From Nocardia mangyaensis (GTDB lineage Bacteria > Actinomycetota > Actinomycetes > Mycobacteriales > Mycobacteriaceae): 64,000 bases of DNA. Positions within the stretch are counted from its first letter, which is position 1, and the number at the start of each line of letters is the position of its first letter. Location: NCBI RefSeq assembly GCF_001886715.1, contig NZ_CP018082.1:6014001-6078000 (forward strand), written 5' to 3'. Positions 19,077 through 28,737 of the stretch are shown piece after piece. The notes below the pieces were generated by a model. The model worked only from the letters and a program-made list of their open reading frames with translations, searched no databases and was not told the DNA's origin. Made by a program: the position numbers and the translations under genes.

Positions 19077-19410
19077 CAGATTCCGCCTCTCCTACCGCCC
19101 GACCGACCCCGACCGACCCCGACCGACACTGCCACAACTGTCTCAGACCGCACCACGCCACGGCGGACCCACCCCGCGCAGCGGACCTACGGTGACACCC
19201 GCGCAGCGGACCCACTGCGACAACTGATCTCACGAGAACATGGGCAACTCACCGGGCACGGGCCAACTCACCACACTCCCGAAGCTTGCCGCGTCCCCAA
19301 CACACCCCGCACCTCGGTCTGGCCAAATTTTCCGGAGAGGCGGAACTGTGCGAGGATCATGGCCGTGCCGTAGCACAGTGGTGGGCTCTGATGGCCCACT
19401 GGTGTGGCGA
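19077..19410. other. Intergenic stretch with low-complexity cytosine-rich repeats
   Basis: This 334-base gap between the TetR gene and tRNA-Gln has no convincing gene. Around 19100-19135 there is a short tandem run of CCGAC-type units. A second small repeat of GCGCAGCGGACC appears near 19173 and 19200. The tRNA promoter should lie in the last 60 bases, but no clear element is seen. Confidence 0.6.
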
Positions 19411-19481
19411 TCCGCCGTAGTGTAATGGCAGCACCTCTGATTTTGGTTCAGATAGTTCAGGTTCGAGTCCTGGCGGCGGAG
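19411..19481 (+). tRNA. tRNA-Gln (anticodon TTG)
   Basis: A complete cloverleaf can be drawn: acceptor stem TCCGCCG/CGGCGGA, anticodon stem TCTGA/TCAGA with loop TTTTGGT (anticodon TTG, reads CAA), and T arm with GTTCGAGTC. The discriminator base is G19481. CCA is not encoded. It lies on the same strand as and 96 bases before glmU. Confidence 0.95.
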
Positions 19482-19577
19482 CACACGGACACACAGTGAC
19501 GTATCGTCGGCCCGCACCATCACCGACCGACCGAACCCGCCACAGCACACTCGCTGACAGGCAGCCGAGGGAGATCC

Positions 19578-21068
19578 ATGCCACCGCAGACCGCCGTCGT
19601 CGTTCTCGCAGCAGGGGCTGGGACGCGAATGCGGTCGAAGACCCCGAAGGTGCTGCATCCGGTGGCCGGGCGTTCGATGCTCTCGCACGCCTTGCACGCC
19701 GGCGCGGAAATCGATCCGACCTACCTGATCACGGTGGTCGGCCATGATCGCGAGAAGGTCGGCGCCGCGGTCGCCGAGGTCGGCAAGGAACTCGGGCGCG
19801 AGATCGTCTCCGCGGTCCAGGAAGAGCAGCTCGGCACCGGCCACGCCGTGCAGTGCGCGCTCGACACGATAGCGGCGGACTTCACCGGCGATCTGCTCGT
19901 CACCACCGCCGACGTGCCGTTGCTCGACGGGCACACCCTCTCCGCGCTGCTCGACGAGCACCGCAGCTACGCCGAACGTCCCGCGGTCACGGTGCTGACC
20001 TTCGTCCCCGACGACGCCAACGGCTACGGCCGGATCGTGCGCGACGCCGACGGCCAGGTCGCCGAGATCGTCGAGCACGCCGACGCCACCCCGGCCCAGG
20101 CCAAGATCAAAGAGGTCAACTCCGGCGTCTACGCGTTCGACGCCTCCGTGCTGCGCACGATGATCGGACGGCTCTCCACCGCCAACGCCCAGCACGAGCT
20201 CTATCTCACCGATGTGCTGCGGCTGGCCCGCGAGGCCGGGCATCCCGTGCACGGCGCGCGGCTGGTCGATCAGAACAAGGTCACCGGCGTCAACGACCGG
20301 GTGCAGCTGTCGCAGGCGGGCGCGACGCTGAACCGCTACATCCTCGAACGGCACATGCGCGCCGGGGTGACCGTGATCGATCCGGCCACGACCTGGGTCG
20401 ACGCGAGCGTGCGCATCGGACGCGACGTCGTGCTGCGCCCCGGCACCCAGCTCTTCGGCGAGACCCACATCGGCGAGGACGCCGAGATCGGACCGGACAC
20501 CACGCTCACCGATGTGGTCGTCGGGGTCGGCGCCAGCGTGATCCGCACCCACGGCGAGCGCGCCGAGATCGGTGACGGGGCGAGCATCGGGCCGTTCAGC
20601 TACCTGCGGCCCGGCACCGTCGTCGGCGAGGAGGGCAAGCTCGGCGCCTTCGTCGAGACCAAGAACGCCTCGATCGGCGCGCACTCGAAGGTGCCGCATC
20701 TGACCTATGTCGGTGACGCGACGATCGGCGAGTACAGCAACATCGGCGCTTCCAGCGTTTTCGTCAACTATGACGGGGTGAACAAGCATCACACGGTGGT
20801 CGGTTCGCATGTGCGAACAGGAAGCGACACCATGTTCATCGCTCCGGTAACGGTGGGTGACGGCGCGTATACGGGAGCGGGTACTGTACTGCGCAGAAGC
20901 GTTCCACCGGGGGCACTGGCCGTGTCGGGTGGGCCTCAGCGCACTATTGAGAACTGGGTGCAGCGCTACCGTCCAGGAACCGCTGCGGCTCGCGCGGCGG
21001 CGGAAGCCATCGCGGCAGACGAGACGTCGAACAAGACAATCGAGCAAAAGGATGGCAACCAGCAGTGA
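19578..21068 (+). CDS. glmU: Bifunctional N-acetylglucosamine-1-phosphate uridyltransferase/glucosamine-1-phosphate acetyltransferase
   Basis: GlmU makes UDP-N-acetylglucosamine for peptidoglycan. The 496-residue protein has the uridyltransferase domain first ([22 protein letters not shown], residues about 6-27), then a left-handed beta-helix acetyltransferase domain with hexapeptide repeats ([10 protein letters not shown], near residue 340; [10 protein letters not shown] near 398). ATG 19578 is preceded by GAGGGAG. Its stop overlaps the prs start, forming a two-gene operon as in related genomes. Confidence 0.97.
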   Translation: MPPQTAVVVLAAGAGTRMRSKTPKVLHPVAGRSMLSHALHAGAEIDPTYLITVVGHDREKVGAAVAEVGKELGREIVSAVQEEQLGTGHAVQCALDTIAADFTGDLLVTTADVPLLDGHTLSALLDEHRSYAERPAVTVLTFVPDDANGYGRIVRDADGQVAEIVEHADATPAQAKIKEVNSGVYAFDASVLRTMIGRLSTANAQHELYLTDVLRLAREAGHPVHGARLVDQNKVTGVNDRVQLSQAGATLNRYILERHMRAGVTVIDPATTWVDASVRIGRDVVLRPGTQLFGETHIGEDAEIGPDTTLTDVVVGVGASVIRTHGERAEIGDGASIGPFSYLRPGTVVGEEGKLGAFVETKNASIGAHSKVPHLTYVGDATIGEYSNIGASSVFVNYDGVNKHHTVVGSHVRTGSDTMFIAPVTVGDGAYTGAGTVLRRSVPPGALAVSGGPQRTIENWVQRYRPGTAAARAAAEAIAADETSNKTIEQKDGNQQ

Positions 21069-22045
21069 CCGCGTTCTCGATCGACAACCAGAAGAACTTG
21101 ATGCTCTTCGCAGGCCGGTCACATCCTGAGCTTGCCGAGCAGGTCGCCAAGGAACTGGACGTCGACATCACCCCGCAGACCGCGCAGGACTTCGCCAACG
21201 GCGAGATCTTCGTCCGGTTCGAGGAGTCGGTGCGCGGATCCGACGCCTTCGTGCTGCAGAGCTTCCCCGCGCCGCTGAACCAGTGGCTGATGGAACAGCT
21301 CATCATGATCGACGCCCTCAAGCGCGGTTCGGCCAAGCGGATCACCGCGGTGCTGCCGTTCTACCCCTATGCCCGCCAGGACAAGAAGCACCGCGGCCGC
21401 GAGCCGATCTCGGCCCGGCTCGTCGCCGACCTGCTCAAGACCGCTGGTGCCGACCGCATCATCAGCGTCGACCTACACACCGACCAGATCCAGGGCTTCT
21501 TCGACGGCCCCGTCGATCACATGCACGCGCTGGTGCAGCTCTCGGACTACATCCGCACCAACTACCCGTCCGACAACCTGGCCGTGGTCTCCCCCGACGC
21601 CGGTCGCGTCAAGGTCGCCGAGAAGTGGGCCGACGCGCTGGGCGGCACGCCGCTGTCGTTCATCCACAAGACCCGCGATCCGCTGGTCCCCAACCAGGTG
21701 AAGTCCAACCGCGTCGTCGGTGACGTCGAGGGTCGCACCTGTGTGCTGATCGACGACATGATCGACACCGGTGGCACGATCGCCGGTGCGGTGAAGGTGC
21801 TGAAGGAAGCCGGTGCGGGCGATGTCATCATCGCGGCGACCCACGGCGTCCTCAGCGATCCGGCCGCCGAGCGCCTCGCCAACTGTGGTGCCAAGGAAGT
21901 CGTCATCACCAACACCCTGCCGATCAGCGAGGAGAAGAAGTTCCCGACGCTGACCGTGCTGTCGATCGCGCCGCTGCTGGCCCGCACGATCCGCGAGGTC
22001 TTCGAGAACGGTTCCGTCACCGGCCTGTTCAACGGCAACGCCTAA
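21065..22045 (+). CDS. prs: Ribose-phosphate pyrophosphokinase
   Basis: Prs makes phosphoribosyl pyrophosphate from ribose 5-phosphate and ATP for nucleotide, histidine and arabinan precursor synthesis. The 326-residue protein shows the expected segments [16 protein letters not shown], the flexible loop [31 protein letters not shown] and the PRPP-binding loop [14 protein letters not shown] (residues about 228-241). The GTG start at 21065 overlaps the glmU stop by 4 bases. Confidence 0.97.
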   Translation: MTAFSIDNQKNLMLFAGRSHPELAEQVAKELDVDITPQTAQDFANGEIFVRFEESVRGSDAFVLQSFPAPLNQWLMEQLIMIDALKRGSAKRITAVLPFYPYARQDKKHRGREPISARLVADLLKTAGADRIISVDLHTDQIQGFFDGPVDHMHALVQLSDYIRTNYPSDNLAVVSPDAGRVKVAEKWADALGGTPLSFIHKTRDPLVPNQVKSNRVVGDVEGRTCVLIDDMIDTGGTIAGAVKVLKEAGAGDVIIAATHGVLSDPAAERLANCGAKEVVITNTLPISEEKKFPTLTVLSIAPLLARTIREVFENGSVTGLFNGNA

Positions 22046-22266
22046 CCGCCTCCCCGCGACTTTTGCCGGTCGTGGGTGGTTCGGGAGTTCGATGCCGGGC
22101 TGGCTGTTGAGCGCGGGCTGAGTTCTGGGCGTGCCCGGTGAGTTACCCATGTTCTGGCGAAATCAGTTGTTGCGATTCGCCCTCTTGATTTGGCGCGCTG
22201 GGTCGTTCTGGTGCGTGGATCTGGCGCGTGGTAGTCATGGAGGCCAGGCGATTCGAGGGGGACAGC

Positions 22267-22839
22267 ATGGGGACCGAACCGGAGCGGCGGGTCGAGCTGG
22301 GTAAGGACACGCCTCGGGTGCAGGACGCGGCGGAGCCGACGATGATCGCGCCGTCGGCCCCACCCGCGGCGTGGCCGTCCGCGGCGCCACCTGTGCCCGC
22401 CGCGTCGCCCGAGTTGCCGTGGGCCGGGATCGAGCATGCGATGCCGCCCGCGGAGTTGCCGCCGTATCCACCACCACCGCCGCCGGGGCCGGTGTTTCCC
22501 GCGCCGGGCTACGCGGTGCCGGGGCCGGCGCCCTACGGGGTACCCCGGTATCCCGTGCCGCCGCCCCCGCAGGCGTTGCCGCCCCGGTACGGCTATGTCG
22601 ACAGCACGCCGATCTGGTCGATCCTCAGTTTCTGCTGTGTCGCCGCGTCGGTGCTCGGTGGCGCGATGCTGTGCGGGCTGCCGGTGCTGATCACCGCGCC
22701 GACCGGGATCGTGCTCGGGGTTGTCGGGCACAGCAAGGGTGAGCAGATGGGTAAGTGGGCCGCGATCGCGAACGGTGTGGTCGCGGCGCTGGCGGCGTTC
22801 GTCGTCGTGCTGCTGTTCGTCCTGATCGGCAGTGCCTGA
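22267..22839 (+). CDS. Proline-rich DUF4190-like membrane protein
   Basis: The protein has 190 residues from ATG 22267, which follows AGGGGGA. Residues about 20-115 are rich in Pro and Ala (including PPYPPPPPPGP). The C-terminal 75 residues hold two hydrophobic segments with GIVLGVVGHSKGEQMGKWAAIANGVV between them, which resembles the DUF4190 domain. A cell-envelope role is likely, but the function is unknown. Its stop overlaps the next start (TGATG). Confidence 0.75.
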   Translation: MGTEPERRVELGKDTPRVQDAAEPTMIAPSAPPAAWPSAAPPVPAASPELPWAGIEHAMPPAELPPYPPPPPPGPVFPAPGYAVPGPAPYGVPRYPVPPPPQALPPRYGYVDSTPIWSILSFCCVAASVLGGAMLCGLPVLITAPTGIVLGVVGHSKGEQMGKWAAIANGVVAALAAFVVVLLFVLIGSA

Positions 22840-23492
22840 TGGCCGGGTTCACCGGGTTCCCGATTGCCGGACTCGACTTCTACGAAGATCTCGAGGCGGA
22901 CAACTCGAAGACGTTCTGGGCCGCGCGCAAACAGACCTACGACGAGGCGGTGCGCGCGCCGATGGCCGCGCTCACCGCCGAGCTCGCCGAGGAGTTCGGG
23001 CAGGCCAAGATCTTCCGGCCATATCGTGACGTGCGGTTCTCCGCGGACAAGACGCCGTACAAGACGCATCAGGGCGCTGTCTCAGGCACCGCGCCCGGCG
23101 TCGGCTGGTACGTGCAGATCGGGGCGGGCGGGCTGTTCGTCGCCGGCGGCTGCTACCTGATGTCGCCGACGGCCTTGGCGACTCTGCGCGCCACCATCGA
23201 CGACGAGGTGCGCGGGGCCGAACTCGAGCAGATCTTGGCCTCGACCGTCGCGGCGGGCTTCACCATTGGCGGCGACAAGCTCAAGACCAAGCCAAAGGGC
23301 TATTCAGTCGATCATCCCCGCATCGAGCTGCTGCGGCACAAGACGCTCACCGCGCACCGAGACTTCGGCGCACCGGATTGGCTCGATACCCCCGCCACCG
23401 TCGACGAGGTGCGCCGCGCGTGGACCGACCTGCGCCCGCTGGTCGAGTGGTTCACCGCGGTGTTCGAAGGTCTCACCGAACCGACCCGCTGA
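22839..23492 (+). CDS. DUF2461/TIGR02453-family protein
   Basis: This 217-residue protein begins FTGFPIAGLDFYEDLEADNSKTFW and has IFRPYRDVRFSADKTPYKTH near residue 60, which are signatures of the DUF2461 (TIGR02453) family. The YVQIGAGGLFVAGGCYLM segment also fits. Members are widespread and of unknown function. The start overlaps the preceding stop by one base, so both are probably translated from one transcript. Confidence 0.85.
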   Translation: MAGFTGFPIAGLDFYEDLEADNSKTFWAARKQTYDEAVRAPMAALTAELAEEFGQAKIFRPYRDVRFSADKTPYKTHQGAVSGTAPGVGWYVQIGAGGLFVAGGCYLMSPTALATLRATIDDEVRGAELEQILASTVAAGFTIGGDKLKTKPKGYSVDHPRIELLRHKTLTAHRDFGAPDWLDTPATVDEVRRAWTDLRPLVEWFTAVFEGLTEPTR

Positions 23493-23548
23493 CCGGCGGC
23501 GGGCGTGGCTCCCGTGACGCACGTCCGCGACAGGCAGATACTGGGTTC

Positions 23549-23920
23549 ATGAGCCGTGAACCGTTGGACATGGACATGGGCGATGACGATCAGGCCGACG
23601 ACATCATCGAGTACGAGCGCTACGTCGAGGACCCGCCCGCGGACCACGTGATCCGCAACCACGAGGCCGACGACGACGGCTTCCTCGGCATCGACGAGGA
23701 GATCGCCGAGGAGTGGACCGCGCGCGGCGCCGCCCGCGAGGCCGTCGCCGAAGACGAGCGCCCCGCCGAGGTGAGCGCCGTCCGCGTGGTCGGCGAGGAC
23801 CACCTCGACGGCGATCTCTACGAAGAGACGGTCACCGGCACCCAGCGCGCCGAACGCGACCTCGAGGGCGACGAGGACCGCATCGACGGCGACGACCTCG
23901 CCGACGAACTCGACCTCTAG
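23549..23920 (+). CDS. Small acidic protein of unknown function
   Basis: The 123-residue protein starts at ATG 23549. It is very acidic, with repeated Asp/Glu clusters at both ends (MDMGDDDQADDIIEYE and DLEGDEDRIDGDDLADELDL), and has no membrane segment or Cys. I do not recognise a domain. Codon third positions are strongly G/C, which supports real coding. It converges on egtD with 7 bases between them. Confidence 0.6.
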   Translation: MSREPLDMDMGDDDQADDIIEYERYVEDPPADHVIRNHEADDDGFLGIDEEIAEEWTARGAAREAVAEDERPAEVSAVRVVGEDHLDGDLYEETVTGTQRAERDLEGDEDRIDGDDLADELDL

Positions 23921-23927
23921 ACCGCCC

Positions 23928-24899
23928 TCACCGGCGTTCGGCGAGGAAGAGGGCGAAGCGGGCGTCGGGGTCGGTCCAGGTGTGGGTGGGGGTGAAGCCC
24001 GCGGTGGTGAGTTCGGTGCGGAGGGCTTCGGGGCGGAACTTGGCGGAGATCTCGGTGCGCATCTGCTCGCCCGCGGCGAAATCGACGGTGAGGTCGAGGT
24101 CGGTGATGGTGGCGGTCATGGGTTCGGTGGCGCGCAGGCGCATCTCGATCCACTCGTTGTCGGGGTCCCAGACGGCGATGTGTTCGAACTTCTCGGGGGC
24201 GAAGTCGGCGCCGAGGCGGTGGTTGAGCACGCGCAGGACGTTGCGGTTGAACTCGGCGGTGACGCCGGCGGCGTCGTCATAAGCGGGGACGAGGATCGCG
24301 GGGTCGATGACCAGGCCCGCGCCGAGCAGGAGCAGTTCGCCGGGTTCGAGGACCTCGTTGATGTCGGCCAGGAACTCGGCGCGCTCGGCGGGCACGAGAT
24401 TGCCGATGGTGCCCCCGAGGAAGGCGATCATGCGGCGGCCGCCGCGGGGCAGGTTGTGCAGGGTGTCGGTGAAGTCGCTGACGACACCGTGCACGGCCAG
24501 GTTCGGGTACTCGATGGCGATCTCCGCGGCCGCACCGCGCAGTGCGGTTGCCGAGACATCCTGGGGGACATATGTTTTCAGTGAACCCTCGGCCGTGAGC
24601 GCGTCCAGCAGCAGGCGGGTCTTGGCGGCCGAGCCCGAACCCAGCTCCACCAGCACCTCGGGGTGCGCGGCGGCGGCGATCTCGCCGACGACACCGGCCA
24701 GCAGGGCCCGCTCGGTGCGGGTGGGGTAGTACTCGGGCAGTTCGGTGATGCGTTCGAACAGCTCACTGCCGCGCGCGTCGTAGAACCATTTGGGCGGCAA
24801 CGACTTCGGTTCGGCGGTCAGGCCGGTGCGGGCGTCGGTGCGCAAGGCCGTGGTGAGATCGTCGTCGGTCAGGTGGATGTCCAGCAGCGGCGCGGTCAT
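23928..24899 (-). CDS. egtD: L-histidine N(alpha)-methyltransferase EgtD
   Basis: EgtD trimethylates histidine to hercynine with S-adenosylmethionine, the first step of ergothioneine synthesis. The 323-residue protein carries the SAM-binding LVELGSGSAAKTRLLLDAL (near residue 80) and MIAFLGGTIGNL (near residue 160), and the PPKWFYDARGSELFERITELPEYYPTR segment of the family splits between residues 33 and 62. ATG 24899 overlaps the egtC stop by 4 bases. It is the last gene of egtABCD. Confidence 0.95.
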   Translation of the reverse strand: MTAPLLDIHLTDDDLTTALRTDARTGLTAEPKSLPPKWFYDARGSELFERITELPEYYPTRTERALLAGVVGEIAAAAHPEVLVELGSGSAAKTRLLLDALTAEGSLKTYVPQDVSATALRGAAAEIAIEYPNLAVHGVVSDFTDTLHNLPRGGRRMIAFLGGTIGNLVPAERAEFLADINEVLEPGELLLLGAGLVIDPAILVPAYDDAAGVTAEFNRNVLRVLNHRLGADFAPEKFEHIAVWDPDNEWIEMRLRATEPMTATITDLDLTVDFAAGEQMRTEISAKFRPEALRTELTTAGFTPTHTWTDPDARFALFLAERR

Positions 24900-25897
24900 G
24901 AACGGACCCTTTCGGTGGCGGGAAGCTCGAGGGCGGTGATGTCGCAGTGGCCCGGCGTGGCGGTCACCAGCTGGTGATCGGCGATCGGCTGCCATCGCGG
25001 GTCGTCGTCGTACGGTTCGGAGGACAGCACGGTGTAGTCGTCGGCGACGAGCACCGACAGCGCGTGCCGACAGGTGGTCGCCCACAACTGGTCACCGTCG
25101 CTCAGCAGCAGGTTCAGCCGCGCGGCAGGCTGATGCCGCAACACCGTCGTGACGAGCAGGCGCAGCGCGTCGGCCGGGGAGGTGACGGGGCCGTCCGGCC
25201 CGATCGCGGCCAGCAGGGCGCGCAGAAGAACCCAGAGCACGGCGGAATCGGTGAGTGCCTCGGCCTCCAGCAGCACCGAACCACTCAATGCACCCGGCGC
25301 ACCGTGGCCCGGTGCTCCGTCGGTCAGGACACCATGGCTCGGGGCACCGCCGGTCGGGGCACCGTGGGTCGGGGCACCGTGGGTCGGGGCACCGTGGGTC
25401 GGGGCACCGTCGATACCCGAGCGCGAGGTCGGCCCGGCGCCAACGACGTTCGACGCCTCGGCACCGAGCAGGGAGGTCACCTCGGCGAGAACCGCGAGCA
25501 GGGTGCGGCGCCAGTCGGGGACGACACCGTTGTGGCTGAACGCCCAGTGTTCGTCGATGAAGGGCGCGCAGGCGGCGCGTTCGACGGGCATACCGACCGT
25601 TGCCGATCGGACCGCGGCCAGTACCGATCGTGATTCCAGCTGGCCGAGGACCTCGGCGACCGCGGGGTCGGTCCAGATGGGTGCTGAGTTGCGGTAGCGG
25701 GTCACAGCCGAGCGGGCGCCGCCCGGGCCCACCTCGGCCCACCGCCACCAGGCGACGCCGAAGCCGTCGGCATTGATCGTGCCGCCTGCGCGCATCTCGC
25801 GCGGCGCCCAGGACTGGACGAACAGCGAATGCGGGCCGCGCAGCACGAGTTCGCCGACGCTCACGGGCGGGCCGACGTAGCCGAGATGTCGACACAT
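24896..25897 (-). CDS. egtC: Ergothioneine synthesis amidohydrolase EgtC with repeat insertion
   Basis: EgtC removes the glutamyl group from the gamma-glutamyl hercynylcysteine sulfoxide intermediate. It is a class II glutamine-amidotransferase-like hydrolase; Cys2 (MCRHLGYVG) is the nucleophile after Met removal. NADGFGVAWW and EHWAFSHNG are the family motifs. At 333 residues it is about 100 longer than typical EgtC. Much of the excess is a stretch at about residues 155-205 made of GAPTHG-type hexa/pentapeptide repeats, encoded by a 15-base tandem repeat. The ATG overlaps the egtB stop (TGATG). The conserved regions flank the insertion, so activity is probably kept. Confidence 0.9.
   Translation of the reverse strand: MCRHLGYVGPPVSVGELVLRGPHSLFVQSWAPREMRAGGTINADGFGVAWWRWAEVGPGGARSAVTRYRNSAPIWTDPAVAEVLGQLESRSVLAAVRSATVGMPVERAACAPFIDEHWAFSHNGVVPDWRRTLLAVLAEVTSLLGAEASNVVGAGPTSRSGIDGAPTHGAPTHGAPTHGAPTGGAPSHGVLTDGAPGHGAPGALSGSVLLEAEALTDSAVLWVLLRALLAAIGPDGPVTSPADALRLLVTTVLRHQPAARLNLLLSDGDQLWATTCRHALSVLVADDYTVLSSEPYDDDPRWQPIADHQLVTATPGHCDITALELPATERVRS
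25319..25408 (-). repeat. 15-base tandem repeat inside egtC
   Basis: Three identical copies of GTGGGTCGGGGCACC occupy 25364-25378, 25379-25393 and 25394-25408. About three more degenerate copies extend left to 25319. Each unit encodes five residues (GAPTH-like), so copy number can change without a frameshift. Confidence 0.9.
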
Positions 25898-27225
25898 CAG
25901 CGTTCGTCCTCGCGCAGATCCCTGGCCAGCCGGAAGCCGGCGAAGATCTGCCTGCGGATCGGGTGGTCCCAGTTGCGGAAGGTGCCGCGGCAGGCGACCT
26001 CGTCGGTGCCGAAGGACCCGCCGCGCAGGATCCGGTAGTCGCCGCCGAAGAACACCTCCGAGTACTCGCGGTACGGGAACGCGCGAAAGCCCGGGTACGC
26101 CTCGAAACCCGAGGAGCACCACTCCCACACATCACCGATCAGCTGGTGCACGCCGGTCGCCGAGGCGCCCGCCGGATACGCGCCGACCTCGGCCGGTTCC
26201 AGGTGCCGCTGACCGAGATTGGCGGTGTGCTGGTCGGGCTCGTCCGCACCCCACGGATAGCGACGGGTGGCGCCGGTGGCCGGGTCGAACCGGGCGGCCT
26301 TCTCCCATTCGGCCTCGGTCGGCAGCCGTTTGCCCGCCCAGCGGGCGTACGCCTCGGCCTCGAACCAGCACACGTGCACCACGGGCTGACGGGGTCGCAG
26401 CGGGGCGCGGACGCCGAAGGCGGTGCGCGTCCACCGGTCACCCTCGCGTTCCCAGAACTGTGGCGCGACCAGCCCCGCCTCCTGCCGATGCGCCCAGCCG
26501 CGTGGCGACCACAATTCGGGCCGGTCGTAGCCGCCGTCGGTGAGGAAGGCGAGGTACTGCTCGTTGGTGACCGGCGCGATATCGATGGCGAACGCGGGCA
26601 CGTGCACCGGATGGGCGGGGCGTTCGTTGTCCAGCGCCCACGGGTCGGCGGAGGTGCCCATCAGGAACTCTCCTGCGGGGACGATCACCTCACCGTCCAC
26701 GGGGGCCTGAGTGCCCGGCGCGGGGGGCGCGGACAGCACCGGCGCTCCGACGCGCAGCTGGTGGGTGGCGAGCATCGTCTCGTCGTGCTGCTGTTCGTGC
26801 TGGGCGATCATCCCGAAGGCGAAACCGTTGTCGACCAAGGGACTACCGGACAGCTCGCTGGTGCCGAGCACGTCGAGGGCCTTCTCGCGCACCGTGCCGA
26901 CATAGCCACGCGCCTGTCCGGGATCGAGCAGCGGCAGGGCCGGACGGTTGACGCGGGCGTGTTTGAACGCGTCGTAGAGCTCGTCGATGTCGGCGCGCAC
27001 CGCCTCGCGCCCGCCGACATCGCGGACCAGCCACAGCTCCTCCTGATTGCCGATATGGGCCAGGTCCCAGACCAGCGGACTCATCAGCGGCGAATGCTGG
27101 GCGAGCAGATCGGCTTCGTCGACGGCGTCGGTGAGCGCCATGGTGCGCAGGCGGGCACGCTCGAGCACCGCGGCGATCCTGGCGCGCATCCGGTCACGGT
27201 CGATGTGGGTGGCAGAAACAGTCAC
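25897..27225 (-). CDS. egtB: Hercynylcysteine sulfoxide synthase EgtB
   Basis: EgtB is the non-haem iron enzyme that joins hercynine and gamma-glutamylcysteine with O2. The 442-residue protein has an N-terminal DinB-like domain with MSPLVWDLAHIGNQEELW and the iron-binding HEQQHDETM (residues about 137-145), then a formylglycine-generating-enzyme/C-type-lectin-like domain with GWAHRQ, RLPTEAEWEKAARFDP and the C-terminal RGGSFGTDEVACRGTFRNW. The GTG at 27225 is chosen because the longer frame overlaps egtA. It is third from the operon end and overlaps egtC by one base. Confidence 0.95.
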   Translation of the reverse strand: MTVSATHIDRDRMRARIAAVLERARLRTMALTDAVDEADLLAQHSPLMSPLVWDLAHIGNQEELWLVRDVGGREAVRADIDELYDAFKHARVNRPALPLLDPGQARGYVGTVREKALDVLGTSELSGSPLVDNGFAFGMIAQHEQQHDETMLATHQLRVGAPVLSAPPAPGTQAPVDGEVIVPAGEFLMGTSADPWALDNERPAHPVHVPAFAIDIAPVTNEQYLAFLTDGGYDRPELWSPRGWAHRQEAGLVAPQFWEREGDRWTRTAFGVRAPLRPRQPVVHVCWFEAEAYARWAGKRLPTEAEWEKAARFDPATGATRRYPWGADEPDQHTANLGQRHLEPAEVGAYPAGASATGVHQLIGDVWEWCSSGFEAYPGFRAFPYREYSEVFFGGDYRILRGGSFGTDEVACRGTFRNWDHPIRRQIFAGFRLARDLREDER

Positions 27226-27295
27226 GAGACGAACTCCGCGAGTGAGGGGGCGACAACGACATCGGGCCGGCGGACAACGGCGGCGGAGCGGATCA

Positions 27296-28582
27296 TCACG
27301 ATCCTCCCGTGCCGTTGCGCACCGGCCCCGATTCGGTGAGTGGACTGCGGCCCGCGCGACATCGACGGGCCGCGGCGGCCAATTCCCGTGCGGCGGGACC
27401 GGATCGCGCATGGGCGGCCGCCAGGTCGAACAGGTCGACGGCGGTGCGGCGCAGCTGGCGATCACGCAGGCCGAACCGCCCGGCCGTGTGCCACTCCCCG
27501 GCGACGGGCGTGGCCAGCGCGGTCGCCTCGGCGACCACCGCCGGGGTCGACAGCAGCGCGTCGAACAGGTGGACGGGGGTGGTCCAGCTGTCACCGGGCT
27601 GGGCGTCGAGGTAGCGCACCTCGAGGTGGCCCGAGGCCCGCACCGGTGGGAACAGGGTGGTCAGGTGGTAGTCGAGGTCGGCGCGGCCCGGCCTGCGGCC
27701 CACCTCGTCGTCGAGGGCGCCGGAGAGCCAGTCGGCGAACGTGGCGCCCGGCGGGGGCGACCAGTCGGCGTCGGACTCGGTGCAGCGCAGGCACAGCAGC
27801 GGCACGTCGAGCGCCCAGTGCGCGTAGGCGCCGATCGGGTCGGCCCAGTCGGCCACCGGTGGCCTGGTGCGCGCGGGATCGAGCCGTAACCAGGTGCGCA
27901 TGCGCTGGGAGGCCCACTGCCCCCGCGGGGCGCCGTAGAGCCGTGGGGAGCAGGCGAAGGCGGCGATCAGCGTGGGTCCGAGGACGTAGAGGGCGGTCCA
28001 GCGGGCTTGGACCTCGGCCGGATCGGCGCCCGCGTCGACGCTGACCTGGGTGGCCGCGGTATTGCACATCATCAGGGCGCCGAAGGGGCCGACGCCGGCG
28101 AAATGGCGTTCCATGGCCGTGTACCGAGGTAGCCGGAGCAGGCGTTCCGCGGGTCGGGTCGCGTCGGCGGCCGCGGAGATGATCGAGATCCCCCGGGCGG
28201 CGAGCAGGTCCCGCAAACGGGCCGCATCAGCGCGCAATCGCTGGGTCAGCGCCGCGGGGTCGGCGAACGGAGCGCTGGAGAGTTCTATCTGACCACCGGG
28301 TTCGATGGTCACCCTGCTGCCGCCGGGCAGGGGTGCCGCGGGCGACGCCGAGGCGAGGGTGGTGGGTGCGTAGGGCCCGAGGGCCGCGGCGAGATCGGCG
28401 AGCGTGGGGCGCGAACCGGTGGGCCCGGCCGTGAGCCACTCCAGCTCGGCGCCGATCAGCGTCGGTGGCCCGAGCTTGAAACACACTCCGCCGACATAGG
28501 CCTCCGCAGCCGCCCTTGATTGCAGTTCCCCCTGATCAGTGGCCGAATCCGGCCACTGCGAACGTTCCAATGTGACCGCCAT
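27296..28582 (-). CDS. egtA: Glutamate-cysteine ligase EgtA
   Basis: EgtA makes gamma-glutamylcysteine for ergothioneine. The 428-residue protein belongs to the GCS2 ATP-grasp-like family: GAELEWLT, TIEPGGQIELSSAP (residues about 91-104), MMCNTAATQVSVDAG and HLEVRYLDAQPGDSW are all as expected. It is the first gene of egtABCD and is 155 bases from the divergent egtE, so a shared promoter region lies at 28583-28737. Confidence 0.94.
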   Translation of the reverse strand: MAVTLERSQWPDSATDQGELQSRAAAEAYVGGVCFKLGPPTLIGAELEWLTAGPTGSRPTLADLAAALGPYAPTTLASASPAAPLPGGSRVTIEPGGQIELSSAPFADPAALTQRLRADAARLRDLLAARGISIISAAADATRPAERLLRLPRYTAMERHFAGVGPFGALMMCNTAATQVSVDAGADPAEVQARWTALYVLGPTLIAAFACSPRLYGAPRGQWASQRMRTWLRLDPARTRPPVADWADPIGAYAHWALDVPLLCLRCTESDADWSPPPGATFADWLSGALDDEVGRRPGRADLDYHLTTLFPPVRASGHLEVRYLDAQPGDSWTTPVHLFDALLSTPAVVAEATALATPVAGEWHTAGRFGLRDRQLRRTAVDLFDLAAAHARSGPAARELAAAARRCRAGRSPLTESGPVRNGTGGS

Positions 28583-28737
28583 GCCAACCTCCGCGTGCTG
28601 AGTGCTGCCGTGGAATCCGCGTGCTCGTCGTTCTCTCGCGGGTGGTGCTGAATCCGCGGTTCAATCCAGAGTAGCGACGCCCACCGACAGGAAAAGTGAC
28701 GAATTGGGGAACGATCCTTGGCGCTAGGGTCGTCGCC

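Noticed and set aside
19100..19135. CCGAC-type tandem run
   Set aside because: It is short, imperfect and low in complexity. It has no spacer structure of CRISPR and no sign of mobility.
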